DNA of 36,819 nucleotides from Thermomicrobiales bacterium (GTDB lineage: Bacteria; Chloroflexota; Chloroflexia; Thermomicrobiales; UBA6265), in contig JAMLHR010000025.1 in NCBI GenBank assembly GCA_023957015.1, forward strand, positions 1 through 36,819. Direction: 5' to 3'. This document shows, piece after piece, positions 25,650 through 33,707 of this stretch. A program made the position numbers and the translations under genes. Each line of letters begins with the position of its first letter. The stretch's first letter is position 1. The notes beneath the pieces are model-generated. The model made no database searches, had not been told where the DNA came from, and worked only from the letters and a program-made list of their open reading frames with translations.

Positions 25650-25768
25650 GCGTGCTTTGGTGCGGCAATGTGATGTGATTCTGGCGAATCAAACGGGCAT
25701 CGTCATACAGCTACGATGTCGGCCATGGATCAATGTATGAACGCACAAGCCAAATAAGGGCAGGAAGA

Positions 25769-26095
25769 ATGAGCGAAGGAAGCAAGTACGCCGTCGTTAA
25801 GACCGGCGGCAAGCAGTACCGCGTCTCGGAAGGTGATCGCATCACCGTCGAGCGACTGGCTGCGGAAGAAGGCAGCGAGGTTACCCTCGATTGCGTGCTG
25901 CTGATCGGCGGCGATGGTGCCACCAAGATCGGCACCCCGGTTGTGGATGGCGCCAGCGTCACCGCAACGGTCACCGAGCACAAGCGCGGCGAGAAGATTG
26001 AAGTCTTCAAGTTCAAGGCCAAGAAGCGTTACCGCCGACACACTGGCCACCGTCAAGAGCAGACCCGACTGACCATCACCGGCATCAACGGCTAA
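25769..26095 (+). CDS. rplU: 50S ribosomal protein L21
   Basis: Large-subunit ribosomal protein that binds 23S rRNA. It is 108 residues from the ATG at 25769 ([22 protein letters not shown]), which fits the family length; AGGA lies at 25762-25765. An upstream in-frame ATG at 25733 would add 12 unconserved residues. The C-terminal basic stretch [20 protein letters not shown] is the rRNA-binding signature. It opens the rplU-rpmA-rpmE unit. Confidence 0.97.
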   Translation: MSEGSKYAVVKTGGKQYRVSEGDRITVERLAAEEGSEVTLDCVLLIGGDGATKIGTPVVDGASVTATVTEHKRGEKIEVFKFKAKKRYRRHTGHRQEQTRLTITGING

Positions 26096-26124
26096 TCGTT
26101 CGGCTGGATAGAGAGGACAACACC

Positions 26125-26448
26125 ATGGCTCATAAGAAAGGTGCGGGTTCAACTCGCAACGGCCGCGATTCACAGGCCCAGCGGCTCGGCGTTAAGCGCG
26201 CCGATGGTCAGTTCGTGCGCACCGGTACCATCGTCGTACGCCAGCGCGGCACCCAGTTCTGGGTTGGTCGCAATGTCGGCATCGGCAAGGACCACACCAT
26301 CTATGCATTGATCGACGGCGTTGTGCGCTTCGAGACGATCTCCCGTCAGAAGCAGCGCATCAGCGTCTATCCGACCGATGTGTATCCGATCGGCGGCGCC
26401 AAGGAACTCATTGGCGATGTCAATGCAACCGAAGTGGCTGCCGACTAG
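26125..26448 (+). CDS. rpmA: 50S ribosomal protein L27
   Basis: Ribosomal protein whose N-terminal tail reaches toward the peptidyl transferase centre. The 107 residues begin [16 protein letters not shown] with no extra processed leader, and have GSIIVRQRGT-like text ([19 protein letters not shown]). The last 20 or so residues extend beyond the usual end. It begins 29 bases after rplU, the standard gene order. GAGAGG precedes the ATG. Confidence 0.97.
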   Translation: MAHKKGAGSTRNGRDSQAQRLGVKRADGQFVRTGTIVVRQRGTQFWVGRNVGIGKDHTIYALIDGVVRFETISRQKQRISVYPTDVYPIGGAKELIGDVNATEVAAD

Positions 26449-26484
26449 ACCCTGGCTTGTACCAGTACAACGGAGATATCACCC

Positions 26485-26967
26485 ATGAAGCCGGGAATTC
26501 ACCCGAAATACATCGAGACCACAGTGATCTGCAGCTGTGGCAACACCTTCCAGACACGCGGCACCAAGCCTGAGCTGCGTATCGATCTCTGCAATGTCTG
26601 CCATCCGTTCTACACGGGTGAGCAGCGCATCGTGGACACCGCTGGTCAGGTTGAGCGCTTCACCAAGCGCATGGAAGCTGCTGCTGCAACCGGTGCTGTC
26701 AAGACCAAGAAGCAGAAGCGCGCCGAAGAAGCTGCTGCTCTCCGAGCTCAGAAGGAAGCGGAAGCCGCCGCCGTGCGCGAAGCCGCGGCCAAGGAAGAGC
26801 GAACCAAGCGTCGTGCCGAGCGCGAGAAGCGCGAAGCTGAGGAAGCCGCCAAGGCCGAGCGCCAGGCTGCCGCCGAGGCTGCCGCTGCTGAAGCTGCTGC
26901 TTCCAGCGAGGCAGAGGTTGTTGAGGAAGCTGTCGAAGAGGCAGTTGCCGAAGCCACCGAAGAGTAG
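26485..26967 (+). CDS. rpmE: 50S ribosomal protein L31 with long Ala/Glu/Lys-rich C-terminal extension
   Basis: Residues 1-63 are a zinc-containing L31 with ligands Cys16, Cys18, Cys36 and Cys39 (ICSCGNTF and LCNVCHPF) and the terminal [12 protein letters not shown]. Residues 64-160 are an extension dominated by Ala, Glu, Lys and Arg (KAERQ, AAEAAA repeats) ending in an acidic [12 protein letters not shown]. It is likely a long charged helix or coiled coil. Known L31 proteins are about 70 residues, so this is more than twice the norm. The extension is in frame, with no frameshift and a normal stop. It follows rpmA, and a strong terminator comes after it. Confidence 0.94.
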   Translation: MKPGIHPKYIETTVICSCGNTFQTRGTKPELRIDLCNVCHPFYTGEQRIVDTAGQVERFTKRMEAAAATGAVKTKKQKRAEEAAALRAQKEAEAAAVREAAAKEERTKRRAEREKREAEEAAKAERQAAAEAAAAEAAASSEAEVVEEAVEEAVAEATEE

Positions 26968-26977
26968 AGACTCAAGC

Positions 26978-27016
26978 ACAAAACCGCGGGCAATCGCCCG
27001 CGGTTCTTGTGTTTTT
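26978..27016 (+). terminator. Intrinsic terminator after rpmE
   Basis: A 10-bp stem, AACCGCGGGC (26982-26991) with its complement at 26996-27005, closes an AATC loop. An outer CACAA/TTGTG pairing and TTTTT at 27012-27016 follow. Confidence 0.92.
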
Positions 27017-27102
27017 CAGGCAATTATCGGTGGCGGACACGGAGACAGCCAATGATCCTCCCCGGCGACCACAAAGGTCGTGACTACCCATGCAACCGGA
27101 CT

Positions 27103-27582
27103 TTAGTCGTCCAGGGTGAAGAGTGCGAGGGGTTGGTTGCCGTTGGCGGCGACAGTCAATGGTTCCGGTTCGTCCAGGAATGTCGCCTGCTTGAGACTAT
27201 GCTCCTCGTGGTGGAGGAAACGCACGAAGCGCATAACCTCGCCCTGCCCATCGGTGGAGATATCGCGGAAGAGTTGGAGCATGCGGCGCTCCTCCTCCGA
27301 CTCCTTCGGGATCAGTGCCTTATCGATGAGTCCGCTGGCTTTCATCAGATCCGATCGCGAGGCACCCAGCGCACCAGCCAGCTTATCCAGCGTGTTCAAG
27401 CTCGGTTCGCTACCGCGACCGCGCTCGATATCGCAGACGTAGCTGCGACTAAGGCCAGCAGCATCCGCCAATTCACGCTGGCTGAGGCCTTGCTGCAAAC
27501 GCGTCTGACGCACCCAGATACCAAGCAACGAACCCACGCTCGGTGCCGATGTCGTCGCTTTTCCGCCTGCAGTGCGTGTCAT
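27103..27582 (-). CDS. XRE-family transcriptional regulator
   Basis: 159 residues with an N-terminal helix-turn-helix (about 23-79): IWVRQTRLQQGLSQRELADAAGL then SRSYVCDIERG, and LDKLAGALG at the end. The C-terminal half (80-159) has a charged helix, ESEEERRMLQLFRD, and no recognised ligand domain. GAGGT lies nine bases before the ATG. It is divergent from the PfkB-like gene, and a GTACGA...TCGTAC inverted repeat sits in the intergenic region 50-72 bases upstream of its start. Autoregulation through that repeat is plausible. Confidence 0.88.
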   Translation of the reverse strand: MTRTAGGKATTSAPSVGSLLGIWVRQTRLQQGLSQRELADAAGLSRSYVCDIERGRGSEPSLNTLDKLAGALGASRSDLMKASGLIDKALIPKESEEERRMLQLFRDISTDGQGEVMRFVRFLHHEEHSLKQATFLDEPEPLTVAANGNQPLALFTLDD

Positions 27583-27631
27583 GTGGCCGTACCTCGGTGG
27601 ATCGGATATCCCTCATCCTTATCAGCATACC

Positions 27632-27654
27632 GTACGATGACGTTTCTGTCGTAC
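27632..27654. promoter_or_regulatory. Candidate operator: GTACGA-N11-TCGTAC
   Basis: GTACGA at 27632-27637 and TCGTAC at 27649-27654 are perfect inverted halves separated by 11 bases. They lie between the XRE gene and the divergent PfkB-like gene. This is inferred from geometry only; no promoter hexamers are clear. Confidence 0.4.
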
Positions 27655-27788
27655 CATTTACCTCCATTTTCCCGCATTCAGTGACGCCGAGGGCGTACAA
27701 ACACCCGCGTCTGGTATTCGTGGTAACAGCGTTCATAATTGGAGCCTGAGTCGTCGCGTCGGTGCCACGCACCACACAAGGGGTAACC

Positions 27789-28571
27789 ATGCCAAAACGG
27801 TATGCAATCATCGGGGACATCGTTGGCGAACGAATGGGTGACGATATCGCTCCCGGAGCAGGTGCCGCGATCGGATTGGCACTGCGCGATCTGGGTGGCG
27901 AGATCACGCTCCGCAGCCGCATTGGTAACGACGAACCGGGAACCGTCCTTCTGCAACAAATCAAAGCTGCCCGCATCCATCCCAAGAATATCGACGTCAT
28001 CGACGGTATCACCGGTTCTCTCGTCCGGCATGAAGACGGATCGTTCGAGGAGTTCACACCGGGCGTGCTGATGACGAAGGATGGCGTAATGGATATCTAC
28101 GCCCTCTTCGGTCACGACGCGTTGGTACTCGATCTGCTGGACCAGCCACTGCGCATGTTCCTTATCGATCTCCCCGCACACACGGACGGGACCGTGCGCA
28201 TGTTGACAACACTGCGTCACCTCGATCACCTTGAAGCTCGCTCCGATGAGCTCGAGATCGCGATGCGGTGCGACACGATCGTCGGCACCGAGGAGCAATA
28301 CCTCAAACTCATCGGCAAAGAGTCCGCGAGCGATGTCTTCGGCGAGATCTACGATCAAATGCCCTTCACGCAGCTTCGCGCCGCGATCATGATCACCGAT
28401 GGTGGTATCGATTGCCTTTCCCGCGATGGTCGCCTCCTCCGACCGGTTCAGGATGCCGTGCCGGAGCTCCTGATGCCACAGGTTGTGGCTGGTATCGCCT
28501 GGGGCATGGCGCACCATGCCGAGTGGGATGCGGCCATCACTATGGCGCTGGAGCCGGAGTCCGTGGCCTAG
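27789..28571 (+). CDS. PfkB-like carbohydrate kinase fold, catalytic GAGD motif not apparent
   Basis: 260 residues from the ATG at 27789 with AAGGGGT upstream. The start (RYAIIGDIVGE) and the GAGAAIGLALRDLGG and SRIGNDEPGTVLLQ stretches fit ribokinase/PfkB folds, with a TIVGTEEQ segment in the middle. The family's C-terminal signature with DTxGAGD, containing the catalytic aspartate, is replaced by PVQDAVPELLMPQVVAGIAWG. It is therefore either an inactive paralogue or one with changed chemistry. The queG gene follows after two bases. The substrate is unknown. Confidence 0.75.
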   Translation: MPKRYAIIGDIVGERMGDDIAPGAGAAIGLALRDLGGEITLRSRIGNDEPGTVLLQQIKAARIHPKNIDVIDGITGSLVRHEDGSFEEFTPGVLMTKDGVMDIYALFGHDALVLDLLDQPLRMFLIDLPAHTDGTVRMLTTLRHLDHLEARSDELEIAMRCDTIVGTEEQYLKLIGKESASDVFGEIYDQMPFTQLRAAIMITDGGIDCLSRDGRLLRPVQDAVPELLMPQVVAGIAWGMAHHAEWDAAITMALEPESVA

Positions 28572-28573
28572 CG

Positions 28574-29737
28574 ATGTCCGTCCTCGAGTTCGCCCCACCG
28601 AATCCACGCGCGCAACTCAGCGCCCAGGTCAAGATGTTGGCGGCGAGAAATGGACTCAGCGTCTCGGCGATCACCTCGACCGAACCCTTCGCGGGACTCA
28701 CCGAGTTCCTGGAGAACCATATCCAGGCTGGTCACGTTGAGGGCATGGATTGGTTCACGATCGATCGGGCACGCTTCTCCACCGATGTCCGCAATCTCCA
28801 CCCGACCGCGAAGTCCGTTGTCAGCGTCGGACTGGCCTACTGGAGCGGCCCATCGGAGAAACCCAACGATGGTGTTCTCCGTGGACGTATCAGTCGCTAC
28901 GCCTGGGGTCGCGATTACCATCGCACGATGAAGCGCCGACTGAAAGGGCTGCAAGCTGACCTGGAGGAACTTGTCGGCGAACCGCTGGATACTCGCATCC
29001 TCGTCGATACCGCCCGTATCGTTGAGCGCGCGGTGGCGGCGCGGGCAGGACTCGGTTGGTATGGCAAGAACGCGAATCTGATCGTTCCCGGTCATGGCAG
29101 CTGGGTGATGCTCGGCGAACTCATCACCGAGCTCGATCTGGAGCCGGACGTGCCGCTGGACAAGAACTGTGGCAAGTGCACGATCTGCATCGACAACTGT
29201 CCCACCCATGCCATCGTGGAGCCGTACACCATCCATGCTCCGCATTGCATCAGTTATCTGACGATCGAGGAGCGCGGCCCAATCCCGCATGAGTTGCGAC
29301 CACTGATGCACGACTGGGTCTATGGTTGCGATGTCTGTCAGGAGATCTGTCCCTACACAGGTGCGGCGAAGATCATGGACGAGCCAGATATGCAGGCGGC
29401 CTCGATCAACAACCAGTACCCTGGGCTCCATTGGCTGCTGACGATGACCGACGAGGAGTTCGGTGCAACCTATTTCGGCACGCCGGTGCCGCGGACGAAG
29501 CGTCGCGGTCTGGCACGCAATGCCTGTATTGCGCTGGGAAATGTGGGGAGCGAAGCGGATATCCCGATGCTGGCGCAGACGCTAGCGAACTATGAAGAAC
29601 CGATTGTTCGTGGTCACGCTGCCTGGGCTCTGGGTCGATTGGGCGCTGCCACAGAGTTGAGGCGCTACCGAGAGTCCGAATCCGATGAATACGTGCAGGA
29701 GGAGATCGAAGCGGCACTAGCTATGTCACCTCGATAG
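28574..29737 (+). CDS. queG: Epoxyqueuosine reductase
   Basis: Cobalamin-dependent, iron-sulfur enzyme that performs the last step of queuosine synthesis on tRNA. It is 387 residues from the ATG at 28574, which starts two bases after the PfkB-like gene. N-terminal catalytic domain: GMDWFT, GLAYWSGP, RGRISRYAWGRDYH and DTARIVERAVAARAGLGWYGKN. Two [4Fe-4S] sites: CGKCTICIDNCP and CDVCQEICPY. The C-terminal HEAT-like repeats (ARNACIALGNVG and RGHAAWALGRLG) bind tRNA in characterised QueG. No other queuosine genes are in the window. Confidence 0.94.
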   Translation: MSVLEFAPPNPRAQLSAQVKMLAARNGLSVSAITSTEPFAGLTEFLENHIQAGHVEGMDWFTIDRARFSTDVRNLHPTAKSVVSVGLAYWSGPSEKPNDGVLRGRISRYAWGRDYHRTMKRRLKGLQADLEELVGEPLDTRILVDTARIVERAVAARAGLGWYGKNANLIVPGHGSWVMLGELITELDLEPDVPLDKNCGKCTICIDNCPTHAIVEPYTIHAPHCISYLTIEERGPIPHELRPLMHDWVYGCDVCQEICPYTGAAKIMDEPDMQAASINNQYPGLHWLLTMTDEEFGATYFGTPVPRTKRRGLARNACIALGNVGSEADIPMLAQTLANYEEPIVRGHAAWALGRLGAATELRRYRESESDEYVQEEIEAALAMSPR

Positions 29738-30032
29738 TAGCGCTGGCCTGAAATAGCGTCCGTACCGAGAAAATAGGCGGAGCATTCGGGGTGGGTGTTG
29801 GCAATCTAGCTGTGGGTGTGCCGCAGGATGTTTCTTGTCACTACGAATGTGTCCATGTCATTCAGAGCGCCTTCGGCGCGAAGAATCTCCCGGCGTAGGA
29901 CTCCACGGCGCTGCGCGCCTCTGAGTGACGATGCCTCTTTGGTCCTTCGCAGAAACACCGTTTCAACACTTCGGGTCACCAAATCGCACAGTGAAACCAT
30001 TTTCCCGGCGCGAACGGACATGAGTTCCGTAG
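29738..30032. other. Intergenic region with a 73-bp inverted-repeat element
   Basis: 295 bases between two convergent genes (queG and plsC). No gene is seen. Bases 29857-29929 form the repeat element listed separately; the rest shows no clear signal. Confidence 0.6.
29857..29929. repeat. 73-bp MITE/REP-like palindromic element
   Basis: Left end GTCATTCAGAG (29857-29867) and right end CTCTGAGTGAC (29919-29929) are inverted with one mismatch. Inside each end lies a 5-bp hairpin: GCGCC-TTC-GGCGC (29867-29879) and GGCGC-TGC-GCGCC (29907-29919). The core AGAATCTCCCGG resembles a dispersed extragenic repeat that I recall from some bacterial genomes, but this is from memory and not verified. Confidence 0.65.
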
Positions 30033-30725
30033 CTACGAATACATCCCGCGGTAATCCTCGGGTAGCATTTCGGCGACTTTGCGCATCATATAGTCGGTGG
30101 CGGAGGCCGCATTCACACGCTTGCCATCGATTTCCTCTGGTAGGTAGAACGGTGCGCCAAACTCCACCCGCACACCGCGATGATTCCGCCGCGGAAAGAC
30201 CCGATCCTTGCGTTTGCCCTTGGCGCCATTGAACGGCACGCGCTCGCTCCCCGTGATCGCGACGGGGACGATCGGGTAGTGGCCACCGGTCGCGAACAAG
30301 CCAGCGCCAGGCAGCACATGCTGAATGCTCATCGCCAGACTCCGGGTTCCCTCGGGATAAATTCCTAATCCGTTCCCGGATTGCAGTACCGCCTGACCAC
30401 TGCGGATGGCACTACGATCCATCTTGCCGCGATTGACCGGAAAGGCCCAGGCCCAGTGCACGATCCGTTTGATCACCGGCACCTCGAACAGCTCCTGCTT
30501 GGCCATGAAGTGGACGGGACGGACGCTTGATGTCAGTACGAAGACGGGATCGAGGTTATGGAGGTGGTTGCCGACCAGAATAAACCCGCCCTCTTTGGGG
30601 AAGTTCTCTTGTCCACGCGCGCGCAAACCAAAAAGCAGCCAACACAGACCGTAGACGATCCTGCGCGCGATCGAAAAGGTAATGGGACGCATCGTACCGG
30701 TCTTGAGATCGATCTCGGTGCTCAT
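30033..30725 (-). CDS. plsC: 1-acyl-sn-glycerol-3-phosphate acyltransferase (PlsC family)
   Basis: Transfers an acyl group to lysophosphatidate, making phosphatidate for membrane lipids. It is 230 residues from the ATG at 30725, which overlaps the cmk stop as ATGA. The acyltransferase motifs are present: HLHNLD (HX4D) in GNHLHNLDP, FPVNRGKMDRSA, YPEGTRS (EGTRS) and PIVPVAITGS. A hydrophobic N-terminal segment (about residues 19-33) fits a membrane association. Another Met three codons earlier (30734) is possible. It is the last gene of the dacA-like, rluB, cmk run. Confidence 0.92.
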   Translation of the reverse strand: MSTEIDLKTGTMRPITFSIARRIVYGLCWLLFGLRARGQENFPKEGGFILVGNHLHNLDPVFVLTSSVRPVHFMAKQELFEVPVIKRIVHWAWAFPVNRGKMDRSAIRSGQAVLQSGNGLGIYPEGTRSLAMSIQHVLPGAGLFATGGHYPIVPVAITGSERVPFNGAKGKRKDRVFPRRNHRGVRVEFGAPFYLPEEIDGKRVNAASATDYMMRKVAEMLPEDYRGMYS

Positions 30726-31420
30726 TCGGCCCATCGCTCCCGCACGATCTTCTCGATCATGCCGACAATCTCCTCGACATCCAGGCCATCGGTCTTGATC
30801 CGGATCGCATCATCGGCGGCTCGCAACGGTGCGGTCGCACGCGTCGAGTCCTTGAAGTCACGCTCCCGCAGTTCATCGAGAACGGTGACGTAGTCCATAT
30901 CCTCGCCCTGTCGGCGCATATCCTGATAGCGACGGCGCGCGCGCTCCTCGACGGTGGCGTCAAGATATATCTTGGTCCCCGCTTCCGGGGCGACAACCGT
31001 GCCGATATCGCGACCGACCATGACGACGGCGTTACCATCGGCATTGTCTCGCTGCACTTCCAGCAATGCCTCTCGCACAGTAGGATAGGCGGCAACCTTG
31101 CTCACGTTCGCATCGACATCCGGCTGCCGAATCTCCCAGGTGACATCATCGCCATCCAGCAGCACATCGGCGGAACGGCCATCATCAATGCTCGCCTTCT
31201 TCAGCTTGATCTTGGCCTTCCTCGCGATCTTGGCGACCTCTTTCTCATCGTCCAGATCGACACCCTTGCGCAGGGCCTTGAGGGTCACACTGCGATATAG
31301 CGAGCCGGTATCGAAGAGCAGTATGCCCATGAGATCCGCCAGCTCGCGAGCAACGGTGGTTTTACCGGCTGCCGCCGGGCCGTCGAGTGCGATGACTCTG
31401 CGATGATCGTGCTTTGCCAC
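30722..31420 (-). CDS. cmk: Cytidylate kinase
   Basis: Phosphorylates CMP and dCMP with ATP. The best start is a GTG at 31420 (MAKHDHRRVIALDGPAAAGKTT), because GGAGGT sits seven bases before it; the ATG at 31435 lacks a good site. The result is 232 residues with the P-loop GPAAAGKTT, FDTGSLYRSVT, VVMVGRDIGTVVAPEA and RARRRYQDMRRQG. The start overlaps the 3' end of rluB by 59 bases. It is coupled to plsC by a 4-base overlap. The gene order rluB-cmk-plsC is common in Gram-positive and related genomes. Confidence 0.93.
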   Translation of the reverse strand: MAKHDHRRVIALDGPAAAGKTTVARELADLMGILLFDTGSLYRSVTLKALRKGVDLDDEKEVAKIARKAKIKLKKASIDDGRSADVLLDGDDVTWEIRQPDVDANVSKVAAYPTVREALLEVQRDNADGNAVVMVGRDIGTVVAPEAGTKIYLDATVEERARRRYQDMRRQGEDMDYVTVLDELRERDFKDSTRATAPLRAADDAIRIKTDGLDVEEIVGMIEKIVRERWAE

Positions 31421-32393
31421 TGGTGCCACCTCCATTGCTCTTTGCTGACGGGGATGTTCGCCGGGAGAATCCTGAACCTTCACGGGGTTGCTTGCGGACG
31501 TGCTCCGCTCCATGTTCCAACTTCTCGCGGTGCCGCGCGACCTCTGCATATCGCTTCGGATGGCGAATCTTCGGTGTCGGCGTATAGCCACCCATCGGCT
31601 CCAACTGCATCGGTCGGCGGGCGTTCGCCTTCTCGGCTTCCTCGCGCGATAGACCGATGGCCTCGAAGAGCTGCTCGAGTTCGCCGGGCGTCAGATCACG
31701 CCAGGCTCCCAACGGGATGCCACTAACGGAGATTGGTCCGACCCGCTGCCGCCGCAACTTGACGACGTTGATGTTCACCTTGTCCATCATCTGACGCACA
31801 ACGTGGAACATCCCCTCGTGGATCACCAGCTTGATGATGATCCCTTCCGCGGTTTCCCGCAGCAGGCGCACCTCATCCGGAACCACCAGCTTGTCCTGCA
31901 CCAGCACACCGTCACGCAGTTCCTGCAGTTGACCGTCGTTCGGTCGGCGATCGGTGACGACCTGGTACTCCTTGGAGAGCTTGTAGCGCGGATGCATGAC
32001 GCGATTGGCGACTTCGCCATCGTTCGTCAGCAGCAACAAGCCCTGCGTTTCACGGTCCAATCGTCCGACCGGATAGACGCGCTCCGGAACATTGATCAGA
32101 TCCATCACGGTCCACCGGCTGCGCTCATCGCTGACGGTGGTGATGAATCCGGGTGGTTTGTTCAGCAACAAATAGCGCGGCTTCTGCCGCGCCAGAGGCT
32201 TGCCATCAACCGTGATCTTGTCATGTATGGCATCAACGCGGGTGCCGAGCTCGGTGACCACCTGGCCGTTGACCTGCACCCGCCCTTCACGGATCAGGTC
32301 TTCGGAGGCGCGGCGACTGGCGACACCGCGCTGCGCGAGTACGCGTTGCAGTCGTTCGCCCTGTGGCTGGTGGGTGTCATTGGTCGGTGTCAT
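31362..32393 (-). CDS. rluB: Ribosomal large subunit pseudouridine synthase, RluB/RsuA family
   Basis: Converts a uridine in ribosomal RNA to pseudouridine. It is 343 residues from the ATG at 32393, which overlaps the carboxypeptidase stop as ATGA. An S4 domain comes first (LQRVLAQRGVASRRASEDLI), then the catalytic motif GRLDRETQGLLLLTNDG with the catalytic aspartate. The C-terminal 60 or so residues are basic and Ser/Gly/Arg-rich, probably disordered. The very end overlaps the start of cmk by 59 bases. RluB and RsuA cannot be separated confidently by eye; the position beside cmk supports RluB. Confidence 0.92.
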   Translation of the reverse strand: MTPTNDTHQPQGERLQRVLAQRGVASRRASEDLIREGRVQVNGQVVTELGTRVDAIHDKITVDGKPLARQKPRYLLLNKPPGFITTVSDERSRWTVMDLINVPERVYPVGRLDRETQGLLLLTNDGEVANRVMHPRYKLSKEYQVVTDRRPNDGQLQELRDGVLVQDKLVVPDEVRLLRETAEGIIIKLVIHEGMFHVVRQMMDKVNINVVKLRRQRVGPISVSGIPLGAWRDLTPGELEQLFEAIGLSREEAEKANARRPMQLEPMGGYTPTPKIRHPKRYAEVARHREKLEHGAEHVRKQPREGSGFSRRTSPSAKSNGGGTSGKARSSQSHRTRRPGGSR

Positions 32394-33580
32394 TGACTGG
32401 CGATCTCCGCCTGATACAGCGGCAGTTGACCAACAGGCGTCGTACCGAAGAAGAGGAAGAGCGTGCCCGCGGGCTCGCCGGTCTTGGTCAGTGCACCAAC
32501 CTGCATCTGATAGGCGATACCGGCATCTCCGGAGGTTGGCACAGGAATCGCCGGTGGGTTCTCGAACTGAACATCCCAGACCATCAGTTCGCTGCTGAGA
32601 CCGGGAATCACGCCGGGATCGGCGGGATTGGTCCACGCGAACTGGCTATCCATCGCGCTCACAATCGTGCGGACATCATCCCAGCGAGTATCGACGTCAA
32701 TACCACCGGCATCGTTGTACACGAGATCGGAACCCATCACCACGATGATGACGCGGTTCTGGCCACCATTGACCTCGCGAATCACGCTGGCATTGGCACC
32801 AGCCTGAACCTCACTACCCGTCTTACCGCCGATGACACCGGGTATACCCGTCGCAGCGGAACCGAGATAGGGAGCGAGCGTGGAATCAGCCCTGTACTCG
32901 AGTGAAGGATCGCCCTCCGAATAGATCAGATAGGCGGGGTGCTGGATGATGCCCATCAGCTTGCTGTTCTGCATCATCGCCTCGGTCATCAGGTAGACAT
33001 CCTGCGCCGAGGAGTAGGCATTATCCGCATCGCGACCATCGGGATTAGTGAAGCGACTGTTGTCCAGCCCAAGCTCGGCTGCGTATTTGTTCATCTCGCC
33101 GACAAAACTCTCGCAGGCGATACCCGGATGCTCGGTTACACCGCTGATAATGCCGCCAACGTAGCGGCAAAGCGCATTCGCGGCGTCGCCACCGGAGGGA
33201 AGCATCAGACCGTAGAGCAGCTGCGTGACGCTGAGCGTATCGCCCACCTGAAGGTACATCTGCGTGTACCCCAGCTCGACCGGATCATAGTCAGTGATCG
33301 TCACCAGCGCGTTATCCGGATCCTCCACCCATTTCAATGTCACCAGCGCGGTCATCATCTTCACCATGGAACCGATCGCGCGGCGATCGTCCGGATTCTT
33401 GCTATAGAGGGGAATACCGCTGGTGGTATCCATCACATAGACGGATGCGGCGGTAACATCTGGTGTGGGAATCGGGCTCATCAGCGTCATCGTCGCCGCG
33501 CTGGCGGGGAGCGCCTGCACCAGCAAACCCACGAGCATCGCGATTATGATGAGCGTTGTGCCCGGTTTCGTCTTCGTCAT
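32390..33580 (-). CDS. D-alanyl-D-alanine carboxypeptidase (peptidase S11)
   Basis: Penicillin-binding carboxypeptidase that trims peptidoglycan stem peptides outside the membrane. It is 396 residues from the ATG at 33580 (GAGGC nearby). A signal peptide is clear (KTKPGTTLIIIAMLVG, cleavage after ASA near residue 29). Catalytic motifs: SxxK as Ser71-MVK-Lys74, KTG as GGKTGSEVQAG, and the second motif SGG (129-131), where most family members have SxN. The C-terminal part (about 290-396) holds a beta domain ending YQAEIASQ. No membrane anchor is obvious at the C-terminus. Confidence 0.88.
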   Translation of the reverse strand: MTKTKPGTTLIIIAMLVGLLVQALPASAATMTLMSPIPTPDVTAASVYVMDTTSGIPLYSKNPDDRRAIGSMVKMMTALVTLKWVEDPDNALVTITDYDPVELGYTQMYLQVGDTLSVTQLLYGLMLPSGGDAANALCRYVGGIISGVTEHPGIACESFVGEMNKYAAELGLDNSRFTNPDGRDADNAYSSAQDVYLMTEAMMQNSKLMGIIQHPAYLIYSEGDPSLEYRADSTLAPYLGSAATGIPGVIGGKTGSEVQAGANASVIREVNGGQNRVIIVVMGSDLVYNDAGGIDVDTRWDDVRTIVSAMDSQFAWTNPADPGVIPGLSSELMVWDVQFENPPAIPVPTSGDAGIAYQMQVGALTKTGEPAGTLFLFFGTTPVGQLPLYQAEIASQ

Positions 33581-33660
33581 TTTGCCTCGTACTCTGTTCG
33601 GATAGCGGGGCACGCCACGGCCTCGCGGATTGCGTACCACTGCAGTATAGGGTGCCTCCC

Positions 33661-33669
33661 TGCTAGAAT
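33661..33669 (+). promoter_or_regulatory. Extended -10 promoter element before the metallophosphoesterase
   Basis: TGCTAGAAT at 33661-33669 matches an extended -10 element, with no good -35. It resembles TGCTATACT upstream of nuoE and rplU. The transcript would start near 33676, leaving only a short leader. Confidence 0.45.
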
Positions 33670-33707
33670 GGTAGGCTGATTCGTTGCCTGATTCTGGATT
33701 CTATTAC

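Larger units (their letters stand above)
25399..25768. other. Divergent regulatory region between hemCD and rplU
   Basis: No gene is seen in these 370 bases. The region contains candidate promoters for both directions, a widely spaced perfect inverted repeat TGCGTTAAGT (25446-25455) / ACTTAACGCA (25541-25550), and a nested structure with CCTTGAC (25523-25529) / GTCAAGG (25554-25560) around GTTAA...TTAAC. One half of the wide repeat lies at the hemCD -10. Confidence 0.55.

Noticed and set aside
26479..26979. Leu/Gly/Ser-rich open frame opposite rpmE
   Set aside because: A shadow of the Ala/Glu/Lys repeats of the L31 extension.
28568..29431. Open minus-strand frame opposite queG
   Set aside because: Antisense to a gene with two intact iron-sulfur motifs; no domain of its own.
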